From NCBI RefSeq assembly GCF_000969605.1, contig NZ_JZUE01000020.1, forward strand, positions 51,110 through 115,109: 64,000 bases of DNA. The letters run 5' to 3'. Numbering within the stretch: position 1 is the first letter of the stretch; every line of letters starts with the position of its first letter. The notes beneath the pieces are model-generated. The model worked only from the letters and a program-made list of their open reading frames with translations, ran no database searches and was not told where the DNA came from. Origin of the DNA: Aquincola tertiaricarbonis. Lineage in GTDB: Bacteria > Pseudomonadota > Gammaproteobacteria > Burkholderiales > Burkholderiaceae_C. Below are positions 54,715 through 63,975 of the stretch, piece by piece. The position numbers were made by a program, and so were the translations under genes.

Positions 54715-55194
54715 TCAGAGCTTGGGCTGCACGCCCGCGGCCTCGACCGCCGAATCCTGGTCCACCGGCCAGTCGCGGATGTAGGCCTTGAGCATGCGGT
54801 TCTCGAAGTCCTGGCTGTCCACCACCGCCTTGGCCACGTCGTAGAACGAGATCACGCCCATGAGCGTGCGCTGGTTGAGCACCGGCATGTAGCGCGCATG
54901 GCGCTGCAGCATCATGCGGCGCACCTCGTCCAGCTCGGTCTCGGGCGTGCAGGTCAGCGGCTCGTCGTCCATGGTGCTGCGCACCAGCAGGTCGCCCACG
55001 GTGCCGCCATTGCGCACGATGGCCTGGATGACTTCGCGGAAGGTGAGCATGCCGGTGAGCTCGCCATGGCTCATCACGCACAGGGAGCCGATGTCCAGCT
55101 CGGCCATGGTCTTCAAGGCCGTGGCCAGCGGTTCGTCGGGGGTCACGGTGTAGAGCGTGTTTCCTTTGACACGCAGGATGTCGCTGACTTTCAT
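54715..55194 (-). CDS. Tandem CBS-domain protein
   Basis: 159 residues with two CBS domains and little else: MKVSDILRVKGNTLYTVTPD with LGSLCVM-type strands in the first, and ARYMPVLNQRTLMGVISFYD in the second. CBS pairs bind adenine nucleotides or S-adenosylmethionine and act as energy or metabolite sensors, often through partner proteins. GGAG precedes the ATG at 55194, and the upstream extension to 55290 is not conserved-looking. It is divergent from the sulfhydrylase gene across 110 bases. Confidence 0.88.
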   Translation of the reverse strand: MKVSDILRVKGNTLYTVTPDEPLATALKTMAELDIGSLCVMSHGELTGMLTFREVIQAIVRNGGTVGDLLVRSTMDDEPLTCTPETELDEVRRMMLQRHARYMPVLNQRTLMGVISFYDVAKAVVDSQDFENRMLKAYIRDWPVDQDSAVEAAGVQPKL

Positions 55195-55304
55195 GGCAGT
55201 GCTCCGGGACAGGGTTCGGCGCCAACATAGCACACAATCTTTCGCATGGCGCCCGGCAGTTTCACCGCTGACGCCGGGGCACGACAACACGACAAGGAGA
55301 CTGC

Positions 55305-56603
55305 ATGCCCGGCCCGTCCGACCCCGGTTTCGACACCCTGGCGCTGCATGCCGGCGCCGCGCCCGACCCGGCCACCGGCGCCCGCGCGCTGCCCATCCAC
55401 CTGAGCACCAGCTTCGTGTTCGAGAGCAGCGAGCACGCCGCCTCGCTGTTCAACATGGAGCGGCCGGGCCATGTGTACAGCCGCATCAGCAACCCGACCA
55501 CCGCGGTGTTCGAGGAACGCATGGCGGCGCTGGAAGGCGGCGTCGGCGCCATCGCCACCGCCAGCGGGCAGGCGGCGCTGCACCTGGCCATCTGCACCAT
55601 CGCCGGCGCCGGCTCGCACGTCGTGGCCAGCAGCGCGCTGTACGGCGGATCGCACAACCTGCTGCACTACACGCTGGCGCGCTTCGGCATCACCACCACC
55701 TTCGTGAACCCGCGCGACGTGGACGCCTGGCGCGCCGCCATCCGGCCCGAGACGCGGCTGCTGTTCGGCGAGACCCTGGGCAACCCGGGGCTGGACGTGC
55801 TGGACATCCCGGCCGTGGCCGCGGTGGCGCATGACGCCGGTCTGCCGCTGCTGGTGGACAGCACCTTCACCACGCCCTGGCTGATGAAGCCCTTCGACCA
55901 TGGCGCGGACCTGGTGTACCACTCGGCCACCAAGTTCCTGTGCGGCCACGGCACCGTGGTGGGCGGCGTGCTGGTGGACAGCGGCCAGTTCGACTGGGAT
56001 GCCTCCGGCCGCTTCCCCGAGCTGAGCCAGCCCTATGCCGGCTTCCACGGCATGACCTTCACCGAGGAGAGCACGGTGGGCGCCTTCCTGCTGCGCGCGC
56101 GGCGCGAGGGCCTGCGCGACTTCGGCGCCTGCATGAGCCCGCACACCGCCTGGTTGATCCTGCAAGGCATCGAGACGCTGCCGCTGCGCATGGCGCGCCA
56201 TGTGGACAACACCCGGCGCATCGTCGAGTTCCTGGCGGCGCATCCGATGGTGGCCGGCGTGGCCTACCCCGAGCTGCCCGGCCACCCCGACCATGCACTG
56301 GCCCGGCGCCTGCTGCCGCGTGGCTGCGGCGCGGTGTTCAGCTTCGACCTGAAGGGCAGCCGCAAGCAGGGCCAGGCCTTCATCGAGGCGCTGAAGCTCT
56401 TCAGCCACCTGGCCAACGTGGGCGATTGCCGCTCGCTGGTGATCCACCCGGCCTCCACCACCCACTTCCGCATGGACGACGCCGCGCTGGCGCAGGCCGG
56501 CATCGGCCCCGGCACCATCCGGCTGTCGGTGGGCCTGGAAGACCCAAACGACCTGCTGGACGACCTCAGGCGGGCGCTGAAGGCCGCGGAGAAGGCGCAA
56601 TGA
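55305..56603 (+). CDS. metY: O-acetylhomoserine sulfhydrylase (Cys/Met metabolism PLP enzyme)
   Basis: 432 residues, normal for MetY-type enzymes that make homocysteine from O-acetylhomoserine and sulfide. Motifs are FDTLALHAGAAPDPATGARA, YSRISNPTTAVFEERMAALE, ASGQAA and the PLP-lysine segment YHSATKFLCGHG. The C-terminal HPASTTH is also typical. O-succinylhomoserine as substrate (MetZ) cannot be excluded. AAGGAG precedes the ATG at 55305. It is the first gene of a three-gene unit, with its stop overlapping the hydrolase start. Confidence 0.9.
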   Translation: MPGPSDPGFDTLALHAGAAPDPATGARALPIHLSTSFVFESSEHAASLFNMERPGHVYSRISNPTTAVFEERMAALEGGVGAIATASGQAALHLAICTIAGAGSHVVASSALYGGSHNLLHYTLARFGITTTFVNPRDVDAWRAAIRPETRLLFGETLGNPGLDVLDIPAVAAVAHDAGLPLLVDSTFTTPWLMKPFDHGADLVYHSATKFLCGHGTVVGGVLVDSGQFDWDASGRFPELSQPYAGFHGMTFTEESTVGAFLLRARREGLRDFGACMSPHTAWLILQGIETLPLRMARHVDNTRRIVEFLAAHPMVAGVAYPELPGHPDHALARRLLPRGCGAVFSFDLKGSRKQGQAFIEALKLFSHLANVGDCRSLVIHPASTTHFRMDDAALAQAGIGPGTIRLSVGLEDPNDLLDDLRRALKAAEKAQ

Positions 56604-57448
56604 AGATCCTGGTGAACGGCCAGGCGGCCTACGCCTACACCGGCGGCAAGCCCTTCGACCCCACGCTGCCCTGCGTGGTGATGGTGCACGGCGCACTCAA
56701 CGACCACAGCGTGTGGACGCTGGCCGCACGCTGGTTCGCGCACCACGGCTTCGGCGTGCTGGCGGTGGACCAGCCCGGCCATGGCCGCAGCGCCGGCCCG
56801 GTGTTGCCCAGCGTGGAGGCGCTGGCCGACTGGCTCTGGGCGCTGCTGGACGCAGCCGACGTGCAGCAGGCCACGCTGGTGGGCCACAGCATGGGTTCGC
56901 TGATCGCGCTGGAAGCCGCGGCCCGCGCGCCGCAACGCGCCACCGGGCTGGTGATGGTGGGCACCGCCTACCCGATGAAGGTCTCGGATGCGCTGCTGGC
57001 CACCGCGCTGGCCCAGCCACTGGCCGCCATCGACATGGTGAACACCTTCTCGCACAGCACGATCGCCGCCAAGCCGTCGTACCCTGGCCCCGGCAGCTGG
57101 CAGCACGGCGGCGGCCGTGCACTGATGCGCCGGCTGCTGGCGCTCGGCGAGGCCAGCGTGCCGGCAGGCAGCAACCTGTTCCACCACGACTTCACGCTGT
57201 GCGATGCCTACGCCAATGGGCTGCAGGCCGCCGCCGCCGTCACCTGCCCGGCCACGCTGGTGCTGGGCGGGCGCGACCAGATGACCCCGCCCAAGGCCAC
57301 TCGCGACCTGGCCGGCGCGTTGAAGGCCCGGGTGGTGACGCTGCCCGCGGCCGGGCATGCGGTGATGCAGGAGGCGCCGGAGGCGCTGCTGGGGGCGTTG
57401 AGAGGGGCGTTGCAGACGGTGCCGGCGAGCGCGGGGAGCGCACGATGA
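56600..57448 (+). CDS. Alpha/beta hydrolase
   Basis: 282 residues with the alpha/beta-hydrolase fold: oxyanion region MVHGALNDHSVW, nucleophile elbow LVGHSMGSLIAL (Ser), acid in LGGRDQMTPP and His in PAAGHAVMQEAP. The ATG overlaps the metY TGA (ATGA), so it is translationally coupled. The substrate is unknown. Position next to a sulfhydrylase does not define it, since homoserine acyltransferases of the same fold are longer and differ at the elbow. Confidence 0.9.
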   Translation: MKILVNGQAAYAYTGGKPFDPTLPCVVMVHGALNDHSVWTLAARWFAHHGFGVLAVDQPGHGRSAGPVLPSVEALADWLWALLDAADVQQATLVGHSMGSLIALEAAARAPQRATGLVMVGTAYPMKVSDALLATALAQPLAAIDMVNTFSHSTIAAKPSYPGPGSWQHGGGRALMRRLLALGEASVPAGSNLFHHDFTLCDAYANGLQAAAAVTCPATLVLGGRDQMTPPKATRDLAGALKARVVTLPAAGHAVMQEAPEALLGALRGALQTVPASAGSAR

Positions 57449-57633
57449 GCCGCCGACACGACCAGCGCACGCAGCTGATGCTGCTGGAAGACGCCCGGCG
57501 CGGCCTGGCCGACGTTGCCGCCGGCCGTACCGTGGACGCCGACGAAGCGATCAGGCAGCTGCAACTGCGGCGGGCCGAACAGCGTGCCGGGCAGCCTGCT
57601 GCGCCCGTACCTCCCCGCCCGCCCGCCGGCTGA
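57445..57633 (+). CDS. 62-residue protein resembling the C-terminal part of RHH-type antitoxins
   Basis: 62 residues from an ATG that overlaps the hydrolase stop (ATGA). The sequence is charged and helical (LLEDARRGLADVAAGRTVDA, then DEAIRQLQLRRAEQRA) with a Pro-rich tail. The pattern of a helix, Gly-Arg-x-x-x-Ala/Asp and a second helix resembles small antitoxin or ribbon-helix-helix proteins. No toxin gene is adjacent, so this similarity may mean only a shared small-helical design. The coupling to metY and the hydrolase supports it being a real gene. Confidence 0.6.
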   Translation: MSRRHDQRTQLMLLEDARRGLADVAAGRTVDADEAIRQLQLRRAEQRAGQPAAPVPPRPPAG

Positions 57634-57637
57634 CCCC

Positions 57638-58867
57638 CTACAGCACCTCTTCCAGCCGCAACGCCTCCACCCCCACCTTCTGCCTGAACGCCCGCGTCGC
57701 CGGGTCGGGCACCAGCAGCAGTTCGTCCAGCAGCGGCTGCAGCGGCGTGCGCTGCGGGTCGACCAGCAGCACATGGCGCTGGCCACCCTCCTCTTCCAGG
57801 CGGCCCACCCAGTCGAGATCCACCAGCGCGTCGATCACCGATTCCACCAGCAGCTGGTCGGTGCTCAGCGCCTCGGCCAGCTGGCGCAGCGTCAGGCCGT
57901 GGCGGCGGCCGCCGTGGGCCTCGCTCAGCAGCCGCAGGGCGCCGATGGCCAGCGAGAACTGGTGCCCCGGCACCGCCACCCGGCGCACGATGCGCATCGA
58001 CAGGCTGGGCGCATAGGCCGCGATCACCGCGCCCAGCAGCACGATCACCCAGCCGATGTACATCCACAGCAGCAGGATGGGCAGCGTGGCGAAGGCGCCG
58101 TACACCGTGGAATAGGTGGGCACCAGGCCCACGTACCAGCCCAGCACCTTCTTGGCCACCTCGAAGCCCACCGCGCAGAACAGCCCGCCCGCCAGCGCAT
58201 GGCGCCAGCGCACGTCGGTGTTGGGCACGTAGTGGAACAGGCCGGTGACGGCCGCCGCCTGCAGCGAGAACTCCAGCAGGTTGAGCAGGAAGTTCACCGT
58301 GTCCGGCATGGCGCCCACCAGGCCGCGGCTGGCGGAGATCGCATAGCTGGTCATGGACAGGCTGACGCCCAGCACCAGCGGCCCCAGGGTGATGGCCGCC
58401 CAGTACACCAGCACCCGCTGCGCGATCGGCCGCGGCCGGCGCACCCGCCAGATGGTGTTGAGCGTGCGGTCGATGGTGAGCATCAGCGCCAGCGCGGTCA
58501 GCAGCAGCACCACCAGGCCCAGCGTGCCCAGCTTGGTGGCCTGCCGGGCGAACTGCGTCACCGCGGTGAGCACCGGCTTGGCGATGTTGTCGGGCACCAG
58601 CGTCTGCAGAAAATAGCGCTCCAGCGACACCTGGAAGCTGGAGAAGATCGGGAACGCCGAGAACAGCGCCAGCATCACCGTGACCAGCGGCACCAGCGCG
58701 ATCAGCGTGGTGAAGGTGAGGCTGCTGGCGGTGAGGCCCAGGCGGTCTTCGCGGAAGCGGTCGCGCAGGGTGCGCAGGGTGTCGAGCCAGGGCCAGCTGC
58801 GCAGCCGCATCAGGGCGCTCAGGGCCCGGTGGCGCCAGGGTCGGCGCTCGAGGGTCACGGGGGGCAT
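57638..58867 (-). CDS. YihY/UPF0761 family inner-membrane protein
   Basis: About 409 residues. Six hydrophobic helices (for example LTASSLTFTTLIALVPLVTV, LGTLGLVVLLLTALALMLTI, ATLPILLLWMYIGWVIVLLG) give the YihY/BrkB-like core, once annotated as ribonuclease BN but of unknown biochemical role. A C-terminal cytoplasmic region of about 120 residues looks like a winged helix (GLTLRQLAEALSTDQLLVES). The ATG at 58867 is chosen. Its start lies only 19 bases from that of the divergent DUF2069 gene. The stop is 4 bases from the 62-residue gene. Confidence 0.9.
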   Translation of the reverse strand: MPPVTLERRPWRHRALSALMRLRSWPWLDTLRTLRDRFREDRLGLTASSLTFTTLIALVPLVTVMLALFSAFPIFSSFQVSLERYFLQTLVPDNIAKPVLTAVTQFARQATKLGTLGLVVLLLTALALMLTIDRTLNTIWRVRRPRPIAQRVLVYWAAITLGPLVLGVSLSMTSYAISASRGLVGAMPDTVNFLLNLLEFSLQAAAVTGLFHYVPNTDVRWRHALAGGLFCAVGFEVAKKVLGWYVGLVPTYSTVYGAFATLPILLLWMYIGWVIVLLGAVIAAYAPSLSMRIVRRVAVPGHQFSLAIGALRLLSEAHGGRRHGLTLRQLAEALSTDQLLVESVIDALVDLDWVGRLEEEGGQRHVLLVDPQRTPLQPLLDELLLVPDPATRAFRQKVGVEALRLEEVL

Positions 58868-58886
58868 GCGCCTATCATGCCAGCCC

Positions 58887-59297
58887 ATGGCCGACACACC
58901 CGCCCTGCCCGACCGCACCACTTCCGTCACACGCAACGTCGCCGTGGCCAGCCTGCTGGCGCTCATCGTGCTGGGCCTGGCCTGGGAGCTGTGGCTGGCC
59001 CCCACCGGCCAGCGCACCTGGGCACTGAAGGTGCTGCCGCTGGCCATTCCGCTGGCCGGCTTCCTCAAGTACCGCATGCGCACTTACCGCTGGGTGAGCC
59101 TGCTGGTATGGCTGTACTTCACCGAAGGCGTGGTGCGCGCCACGTCGGAGCGCGGCGTGGGCGCCGGGCTGGCGGCGCTGCAGGTGCTGCTGTGCGTGGT
59201 GCTGTTCACCGCCTGTGCCTGGCATGTGCGCTGGCGCCTCAAGCGTGGCCATGCGGCCGAAGCCGAGGCCGCCGCGGCCGACCTGCCCGCCCGCTGA
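58887..59297 (+). CDS. DUF2069 small membrane protein
   Basis: 136 residues with four predicted transmembrane helices: VASLLALIVLGLAWELWL, VLPLAIPLAGFLKY, WVSLLVWLYFTEGVVRA and LQVLLCVVLFTACAWHV. DUF2069 proteins are widespread in beta- and gammaproteobacteria and uncharacterised. Its stop overlaps the ATG of the FAD-linked oxidase by one base (TGATG), so the two are probably cotranscribed. No clear Shine-Dalgarno sequence precedes the start. Confidence 0.85.
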   Translation: MADTPALPDRTTSVTRNVAVASLLALIVLGLAWELWLAPTGQRTWALKVLPLAIPLAGFLKYRMRTYRWVSLLVWLYFTEGVVRATSERGVGAGLAALQVLLCVVLFTACAWHVRWRLKRGHAAEAEAAAADLPAR

Positions 59298-60781
59298 TGG
59301 ACGTCGCCCCGCTGGATGCGCTGCCCGCGGCCCTGCGCGCCGCGCTGGGGCCGGCCCATGTGCTCACCGGCACCGACGCCGCCGCCTACGAGCAAGACTG
59401 GCGCCAGCGCTGGCCCGGCCGGGCGCTGGCGGTGGCCCGGCCGGGCTCGGCGGAAGAGGTGGCCACGGTGCTGCGACTGGCCGCCCGCCACGGCGCCAGC
59501 GTGGTGCCGCAGGGCGGCAACACCGGCCTGGTGGGCGGCGGCGTGCCCGACGACAGCGGCCGCCAGCTGGTGCTGAGCCTGGGCCGCATGAACCGCATCC
59601 GAGCCATCGACGCGGCCAACCTGACGATGACGGCCGAGGCCGGCTGCGTGCTGCAGGCACTGCAGGAAGCGGCCGCCTCCCAGGGCCTGCTGTTCCCGCT
59701 GAGCCTGGCGGCCGAAGGCAGCTGCAGCATCGGCGGCAACCTGGCCACCAACGCCGGCGGCACCCAGGTGCTGCGCTACGGCAATGCGCGCGAGCTGTGC
59801 CTGGGCCTGGAAGTGGTCACCGCCCAGGGCGAGCTGTGGAACGGCCTGGCCGGCCTGCGCAAGGACAACACCGGCTACGACCTGCGCGACCTGTTCATCG
59901 GCAGCGAAGGCACGCTCGGCGTGATCACCGCCGCCACGCTGAAGCTGCATCCGCAGCCGGTGGCCACGCTCACCGCGCTGGCGGCCTGCCCTTCGCTGGA
60001 AGCCTGCGTGGCGCTGCTGATGCAGGCACGCGCCCGGCTGGGCGCCGGCCTCACCGGCTTCGAGGTGATGAACCGGCTGTCGCTGGCGCTGGTGGCAAGG
60101 CACTTCCCGCAGCTGGCGCAGCCGCTGCCGGACGCGCCCTGGACGGTGCTGCTGGAGCAGTCCGACGGCGAGAGCGAAGCCCATGCGCGCAGCCTGTTCG
60201 AAGGCCTGCTGGAAGCCGCCATCGAGGACGGCACCGTGCTCGATGCGGTGGTGGCCGAGAGTCTGGCGCAGTCGCGCGGCCTGTGGCACCTGCGTGAATC
60301 CATTCCGCTGGCCCAGGCCGCGGAAGGCACCAACATCAAGCACGACATCGCGCTGCCGGTGTCGGCCATCCCGGTCTTCGTCGCGGCCACCGACGCGGCG
60401 CTGGCCCGGGCCTTTCCCGGGGCCGCGCTGGTGAACTTCGGCCACCTGGGCGACGGCAACCTGCACTACAACCTGCAGGCCCCGCCCGGCATGCCGGCCG
60501 CCGAGTTCCTGGCCCGCCACGAATCCGCGGTGAACCACATCGTGTACGACGGCGTGATGGCCCATGGCGGCAGCATCTCGGCCGAGCACGGCATCGGCCA
60601 GCTCAAGCGGGACGAACTGGTGCAGCGCAAGAGCCCGGTGGCGCTGGCGCTGATGCGCAGCATCAAGCAGGCGCTGGACCCGCAGGGCCTGCTCAACCCG
60701 GGGCGGGTGATCGACGTCAGCGCGACGACAGCGCCAGCCGCAGGCCGAAGCCCAGGAACATCGCCCCGATCAGCCGGTTGA
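59297..60781 (+). CDS. FAD-linked oxidoreductase (GlcD/D-2-hydroxyacid dehydrogenase type)
   Basis: 494 residues. The FAD-binding PCMH domain has [40 protein letters not shown] and [20 protein letters not shown]. The C-terminal domain shows [14 protein letters not shown] and [16 protein letters not shown], with His residues for the active site. The family includes D-lactate, glycolate and D-2-hydroxyglutarate dehydrogenases passing electrons to a carrier, and the substrate is not decidable here. The gene runs 65 bases past the stop of the convergent lysE-type gene, so the 3' ends overlap. Confidence 0.92.
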   Translation: MDVAPLDALPAALRAALGPAHVLTGTDAAAYEQDWRQRWPGRALAVARPGSAEEVATVLRLAARHGASVVPQGGNTGLVGGGVPDDSGRQLVLSLGRMNRIRAIDAANLTMTAEAGCVLQALQEAAASQGLLFPLSLAAEGSCSIGGNLATNAGGTQVLRYGNARELCLGLEVVTAQGELWNGLAGLRKDNTGYDLRDLFIGSEGTLGVITAATLKLHPQPVATLTALAACPSLEACVALLMQARARLGAGLTGFEVMNRLSLALVARHFPQLAQPLPDAPWTVLLEQSDGESEAHARSLFEGLLEAAIEDGTVLDAVVAESLAQSRGLWHLRESIPLAQAAEGTNIKHDIALPVSAIPVFVAATDAALARAFPGAALVNFGHLGDGNLHYNLQAPPGMPAAEFLARHESAVNHIVYDGVMAHGGSISAEHGIGQLKRDELVQRKSPVALALMRSIKQALDPQGLLNPGRVIDVSATTAPAAGRSPGTSPRSAG

Positions 60782-61367
60782 GCCATCGCACCAGGCGCCG
60801 GCTGGTCTTGACCCGCCGGCTGGCAAAGGCGGACGACACGGCCAGGAAGTGGCACCACAGCATTGCGTTGAAGTTGAAGATGCAGCCCAGCACCACGAAG
60901 GCCAGCGCCTTGTTCGGCGCCTCCGGCGCGATGAACTGCGGCACGAAGGCGAGGAAGAACACCGCCACCTTCGGGTTGAGCACATTGGTCAGGAAGCCCT
61001 GGCACCAGATGCGCCGCCAGGTGAGCGCCGCACCGGCATCCGCGACGGTGATGCCTTCGGCAGGCGGCGGCGACGGCCGCTCGCGCCGCAGCAGCATCGA
61101 CAGCCCGATGTACACCAGGTATGCGGCCCCCAGCATCTTCACCACGGTGAAGGCGGTGGACGAGGCCGCCAGCAGCGTGGACAGGCCCAGCGCCGCGGCC
61201 AGCACATGCACCATGGTGCCGGCGCCGATGCCCAGCGCCGCGGCAGATCCGGCACGCCAGCCGTGGCGGGCGCTGCGCGACATGATGAGCAGCGAATCCG
61301 GCCCCGGTGCGACGTTGAGCAGCAGGCCCGAGATGATGAACAGCGGCAGATCCTGGATTCCGAACAT
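60717..61367 (-). CDS. LysE/RhtB family amino acid exporter
   Basis: 216 residues with six hydrophobic segments. The family signature is clear at the N-terminus (LPLFIISGLLLNVAPGPDSL, then SRSARHGWRAG) and in GFLTNVLNPKVAVFFLAFVP. These inner-membrane proteins export amino acids such as threonine, homoserine or lysine. The ATG at 61367 is used, 48 bases from the divergent kinase-like gene. Its last codons overlap the 3' end of the FAD oxidase gene on the other strand. Confidence 0.92.
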   Translation of the reverse strand: MFGIQDLPLFIISGLLLNVAPGPDSLLIMSRSARHGWRAGSAAALGIGAGTMVHVLAAALGLSTLLAASSTAFTVVKMLGAAYLVYIGLSMLLRRERPSPPPAEGITVADAGAALTWRRIWCQGFLTNVLNPKVAVFFLAFVPQFIAPEAPNKALAFVVLGCIFNFNAMLWCHFLAVSSAFASRRVKTSRRLVRWLNRLIGAMFLGFGLRLALSSR

Positions 61368-61415
61368 GGCACGGCGCGGCGTTGATGGCTTGCGCGCATT
61401 CTCCCGGAGCCGGCC

Positions 61416-62507
61416 GTGAGCGCCGAGACCCTGCGCCAGCAGGCGCAGCTGGCCTTCCTGGCCAGCGGTGCGCAGATCGAGGTGGGCCGGCAGGACGACC
61501 TGCCGCTGCCGCTGGCGGTGCTGCGCACAACCACCGCCGACAGCCCGCATGTGCGCCAGGTGTTCCACGGCGGCCTCACCGCCACCGTGTACCAGCTGGA
61601 GGCCGGCGGCAGGCTGTGGGCGCTCAAGCGCCAGCGGCCGGAAAGCCTGGTGCGCAATGTCGATGGCCAGACCGCCTTCCTCAACGAGGTGCAGCGCCGG
61701 GCCGAGCTGCATGCGCTGCGCCACGACCCCGCGCTGCGGCACGTGGTGCCCACCCAGTACGCCTCGCTGCACGACGGGCTGATCCTGTCGCCCTGGATCG
61801 ACGGCGCACCGCCGCGCCGCTTCGGCCCGCGGCTGTACCGGCAGCTGTTCGGCACCCTGGCCGCGCTGGAGCTGCACGGCTTCTTCGAATGGGACCTGTG
61901 CCCGGGCAACCTGCTGGACGACGGCACGCAGCTGATGCTGTTCGACTTCGGCTACATGTACCGCTTCGATCCGCTGCGCCAGTTCAACAACAACGGCCTG
62001 GCCACGCCGATGTTCCATGGCGTGGAGCGCTTCGAGACGCGCTGCTTATTCGGCCACCTGCTGACCAACCCCGACGGGCTGGACGAGGCCGGCCTGCTGG
62101 CCGCCTACCGCGAGGAGAAGGCCTGCGCGCTGCAGTACGCCCGGCACAAGCTGCAGCGGCTGGAGCAGGCCGGTGCCAGCGCCCCGGTGCTGCAGTGGCA
62201 CCAGGCCCTGGCGCAGCGCTGGGAGCAGGCGCTGGCCGGCAGCGCGGCGCTGCAGCGGCTGTACCTGCTGGAATCGTTCCGCTCCTTCGTCATCGACCTG
62301 CTGGACGACCTGCACGGCCGCTCCTGCACGCCGGCCACGCTGCACAAGGCGGATGCGGTGATCGCCCTGCTGCAGCAGCATGTGCCGCTGCTGCGCGAGG
62401 CAGGCGGCCTCTTCTTCGGCGACGAGGCGCTGGACGACGCCGCGCTGCTGCAGCGCTACCGCGGCCTGCGCGCGCAGGCGCAGCAGTGGCAGCTGCCCAC
62501 GGGCTGA
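61416..62507 (+). CDS. Protein kinase-fold protein
   Basis: 363 residues from a GTG start preceded by GGAG. Kinase-like motifs appear in order: Lys71 in LWALKRQ, the catalytic loop HGFFEWDLCPGNLLDDG with Asp160 and Asn165, and a DFG motif at 177-179 (LMLFDFGYM). The remainder is helical and Leu-rich. It could be a serine/threonine kinase or a small-molecule phosphotransferase such as the aminoglycoside or choline kinase group. No membrane segment or regulatory domain is visible, and the substrate is unknown. Confidence 0.8.
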   Translation: MSAETLRQQAQLAFLASGAQIEVGRQDDLPLPLAVLRTTTADSPHVRQVFHGGLTATVYQLEAGGRLWALKRQRPESLVRNVDGQTAFLNEVQRRAELHALRHDPALRHVVPTQYASLHDGLILSPWIDGAPPRRFGPRLYRQLFGTLAALELHGFFEWDLCPGNLLDDGTQLMLFDFGYMYRFDPLRQFNNNGLATPMFHGVERFETRCLFGHLLTNPDGLDEAGLLAAYREEKACALQYARHKLQRLEQAGASAPVLQWHQALAQRWEQALAGSAALQRLYLLESFRSFVIDLLDDLHGRSCTPATLHKADAVIALLQQHVPLLREAGGLFFGDEALDDAALLQRYRGLRAQAQQWQLPTG

Positions 62508-62594
62508 GGCCACCCTGCCGATCAGGCAAAGCAGCCCTGGCCAGCGGTGTTTCTCCCACGATCGGCCCGCGCCGCTTGAGGCAAGCTATACCGT

Positions 62595-63821
62595 GTGCTC
62601 AAACGTATTACCACCGACCAGCTGCGCATCGGCATGTTCATCCAGGAGCTCGGCGGCTCCTGGATGTCGCATCCGTTCTGGCGCAGCAAGTTCCTGCTGA
62701 CCGACGAGAAGACCCTGGCCAAGGTGGTCGAGAGCGGCGTGCCCGACCTGGTGATCGACACCGCCCGCGGGCTGGACGTGCCGGCGGTGGCGGCCGCCCC
62801 GGCGCCCGCACCGCCGATGGTCGCGCCACCGGCCGAACCCGGCGCCGCACCCGAGCCGCCGCACACCGTGCTGCCGCCGGTGGCCTCGCCCGACTATCGC
62901 CAGGCCGCCGCGCTGTGCGACCGCTCGCTGGTCGTCGTCAACACCTTGTTCCACGAAGCCCGCATGGGCAACGCCATCGACGCCGAGCACTGCGTGCCGG
63001 TGGTGCAGGAGGTGATCGACTCGGTGGCGCAGAACCCCACCACGCTCACCAGCCTGGCCCGCTTGAAGACGGCCAACGGCTATGCCTACATGCATGCGGT
63101 GGCGGTGTGCGCGCTGATGGTGTCGCTGGCCCGCACCATGGGCCTGACGCCCGAGCAGACCCGCGAGGCCGGCCTGGCCGGCCTGATGCTGGACATCGGC
63201 AAGACCCGCATGCCGCCCGAGCTGCATGACAAGCCCGGCCGCCTCACCGATGCCGAACAGGCGCAGTTCCAGGCCCATGTGCGCCATGGCCAGCAGCTGC
63301 TGCTGGAGGCCGGCGGCTTCAGCGAGGCGGTGATCGACGTGGCGCTGCACCACCATGAACGGGTGGACGGCGCCGGCTACCCCGACAAGCTGGCCGGCGA
63401 CCGCATCAGCCTGCTGTCGCGCATGGCCGCGGTGTGCGACGTGTACGACGCCGTCACCTCCCGGCGGCCCTACCACGCGCCGTGGGATCCGGCCGAGGCC
63501 ATGAGCCACCTGGCCCGCACCAAGGGCCAGTTCGACACCCGCGTGTTCCATTCCTTCGTCAAGTCGGTGGGCGTGTATCCCAACGGCTCGCTGGTGCGGC
63601 TGCGCTCGGAGCGGCTGGCCGTGGTGCGCAGCCAGGGCCTGGCCTCGCTGCTGGCGCCCAAGGTGGCGGTGTTCTATTCGGTGGCCGAGCGGCATGCGCT
63701 GGAGCCCTTCGAGCTGGACCTGGCCGACGCCAAGGCCGACGACAAGATCACCGGCATCGAGTCGCCCGAGGCCTGGCGTTTCAAGGACCTGGACCGGCTG
63801 TGGCTGGGGCCGCTGAAATAG
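62595..63821 (+). CDS. DUF3391/HD-GYP-like protein lacking the catalytic His
   Basis: 408 residues from a GTG at 62595. DUF3391 (LKRITTDQLRIGMFIQEL, HPFWRSKFLLTD, IDTARGLDV) and a Pro/Ala linker precede the HD-GYP fold. The metal-binding HD pair, HD in its paralogue at 52170-53450, reads LMLDIGKTRMP with Leu199 before Asp200, so the His is lost. HHERVDGAGYPDKL is intact. It probably cannot hydrolyse c-di-GMP efficiently and may bind it instead. The gene sits between the kinase-fold gene and a probable flagellin gene, which would suit a motility role. Confidence 0.9.
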   Translation: MLKRITTDQLRIGMFIQELGGSWMSHPFWRSKFLLTDEKTLAKVVESGVPDLVIDTARGLDVPAVAAAPAPAPPMVAPPAEPGAAPEPPHTVLPPVASPDYRQAAALCDRSLVVVNTLFHEARMGNAIDAEHCVPVVQEVIDSVAQNPTTLTSLARLKTANGYAYMHAVAVCALMVSLARTMGLTPEQTREAGLAGLMLDIGKTRMPPELHDKPGRLTDAEQAQFQAHVRHGQQLLLEAGGFSEAVIDVALHHHERVDGAGYPDKLAGDRISLLSRMAAVCDVYDAVTSRRPYHAPWDPAEAMSHLARTKGQFDTRVFHSFVKSVGVYPNGSLVRLRSERLAVVRSQGLASLLAPKVAVFYSVAERHALEPFELDLADAKADDKITGIESPEAWRFKDLDRLWLGPLK

Positions 63822-63975
63822 CGGATTGAAGCGATGGCCGTGCGGTTTGTCACGCACCGGCCGGGCCGTGGAGCGTGCGCTTAAGCCGCGGCGCCGGACG
63901 GTCGTCCTGTTACATCGAGGGCGACGTCATGCCCCGCATCCAGACACGCTTCCACCCGATCCACGGAGCACCCCC

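Noticed and set aside
63836..63862. Hairpin after the last HD-GYP gene
   Set aside because: The stem needs a bulge and has no T-tail, so it is not called as a terminator.
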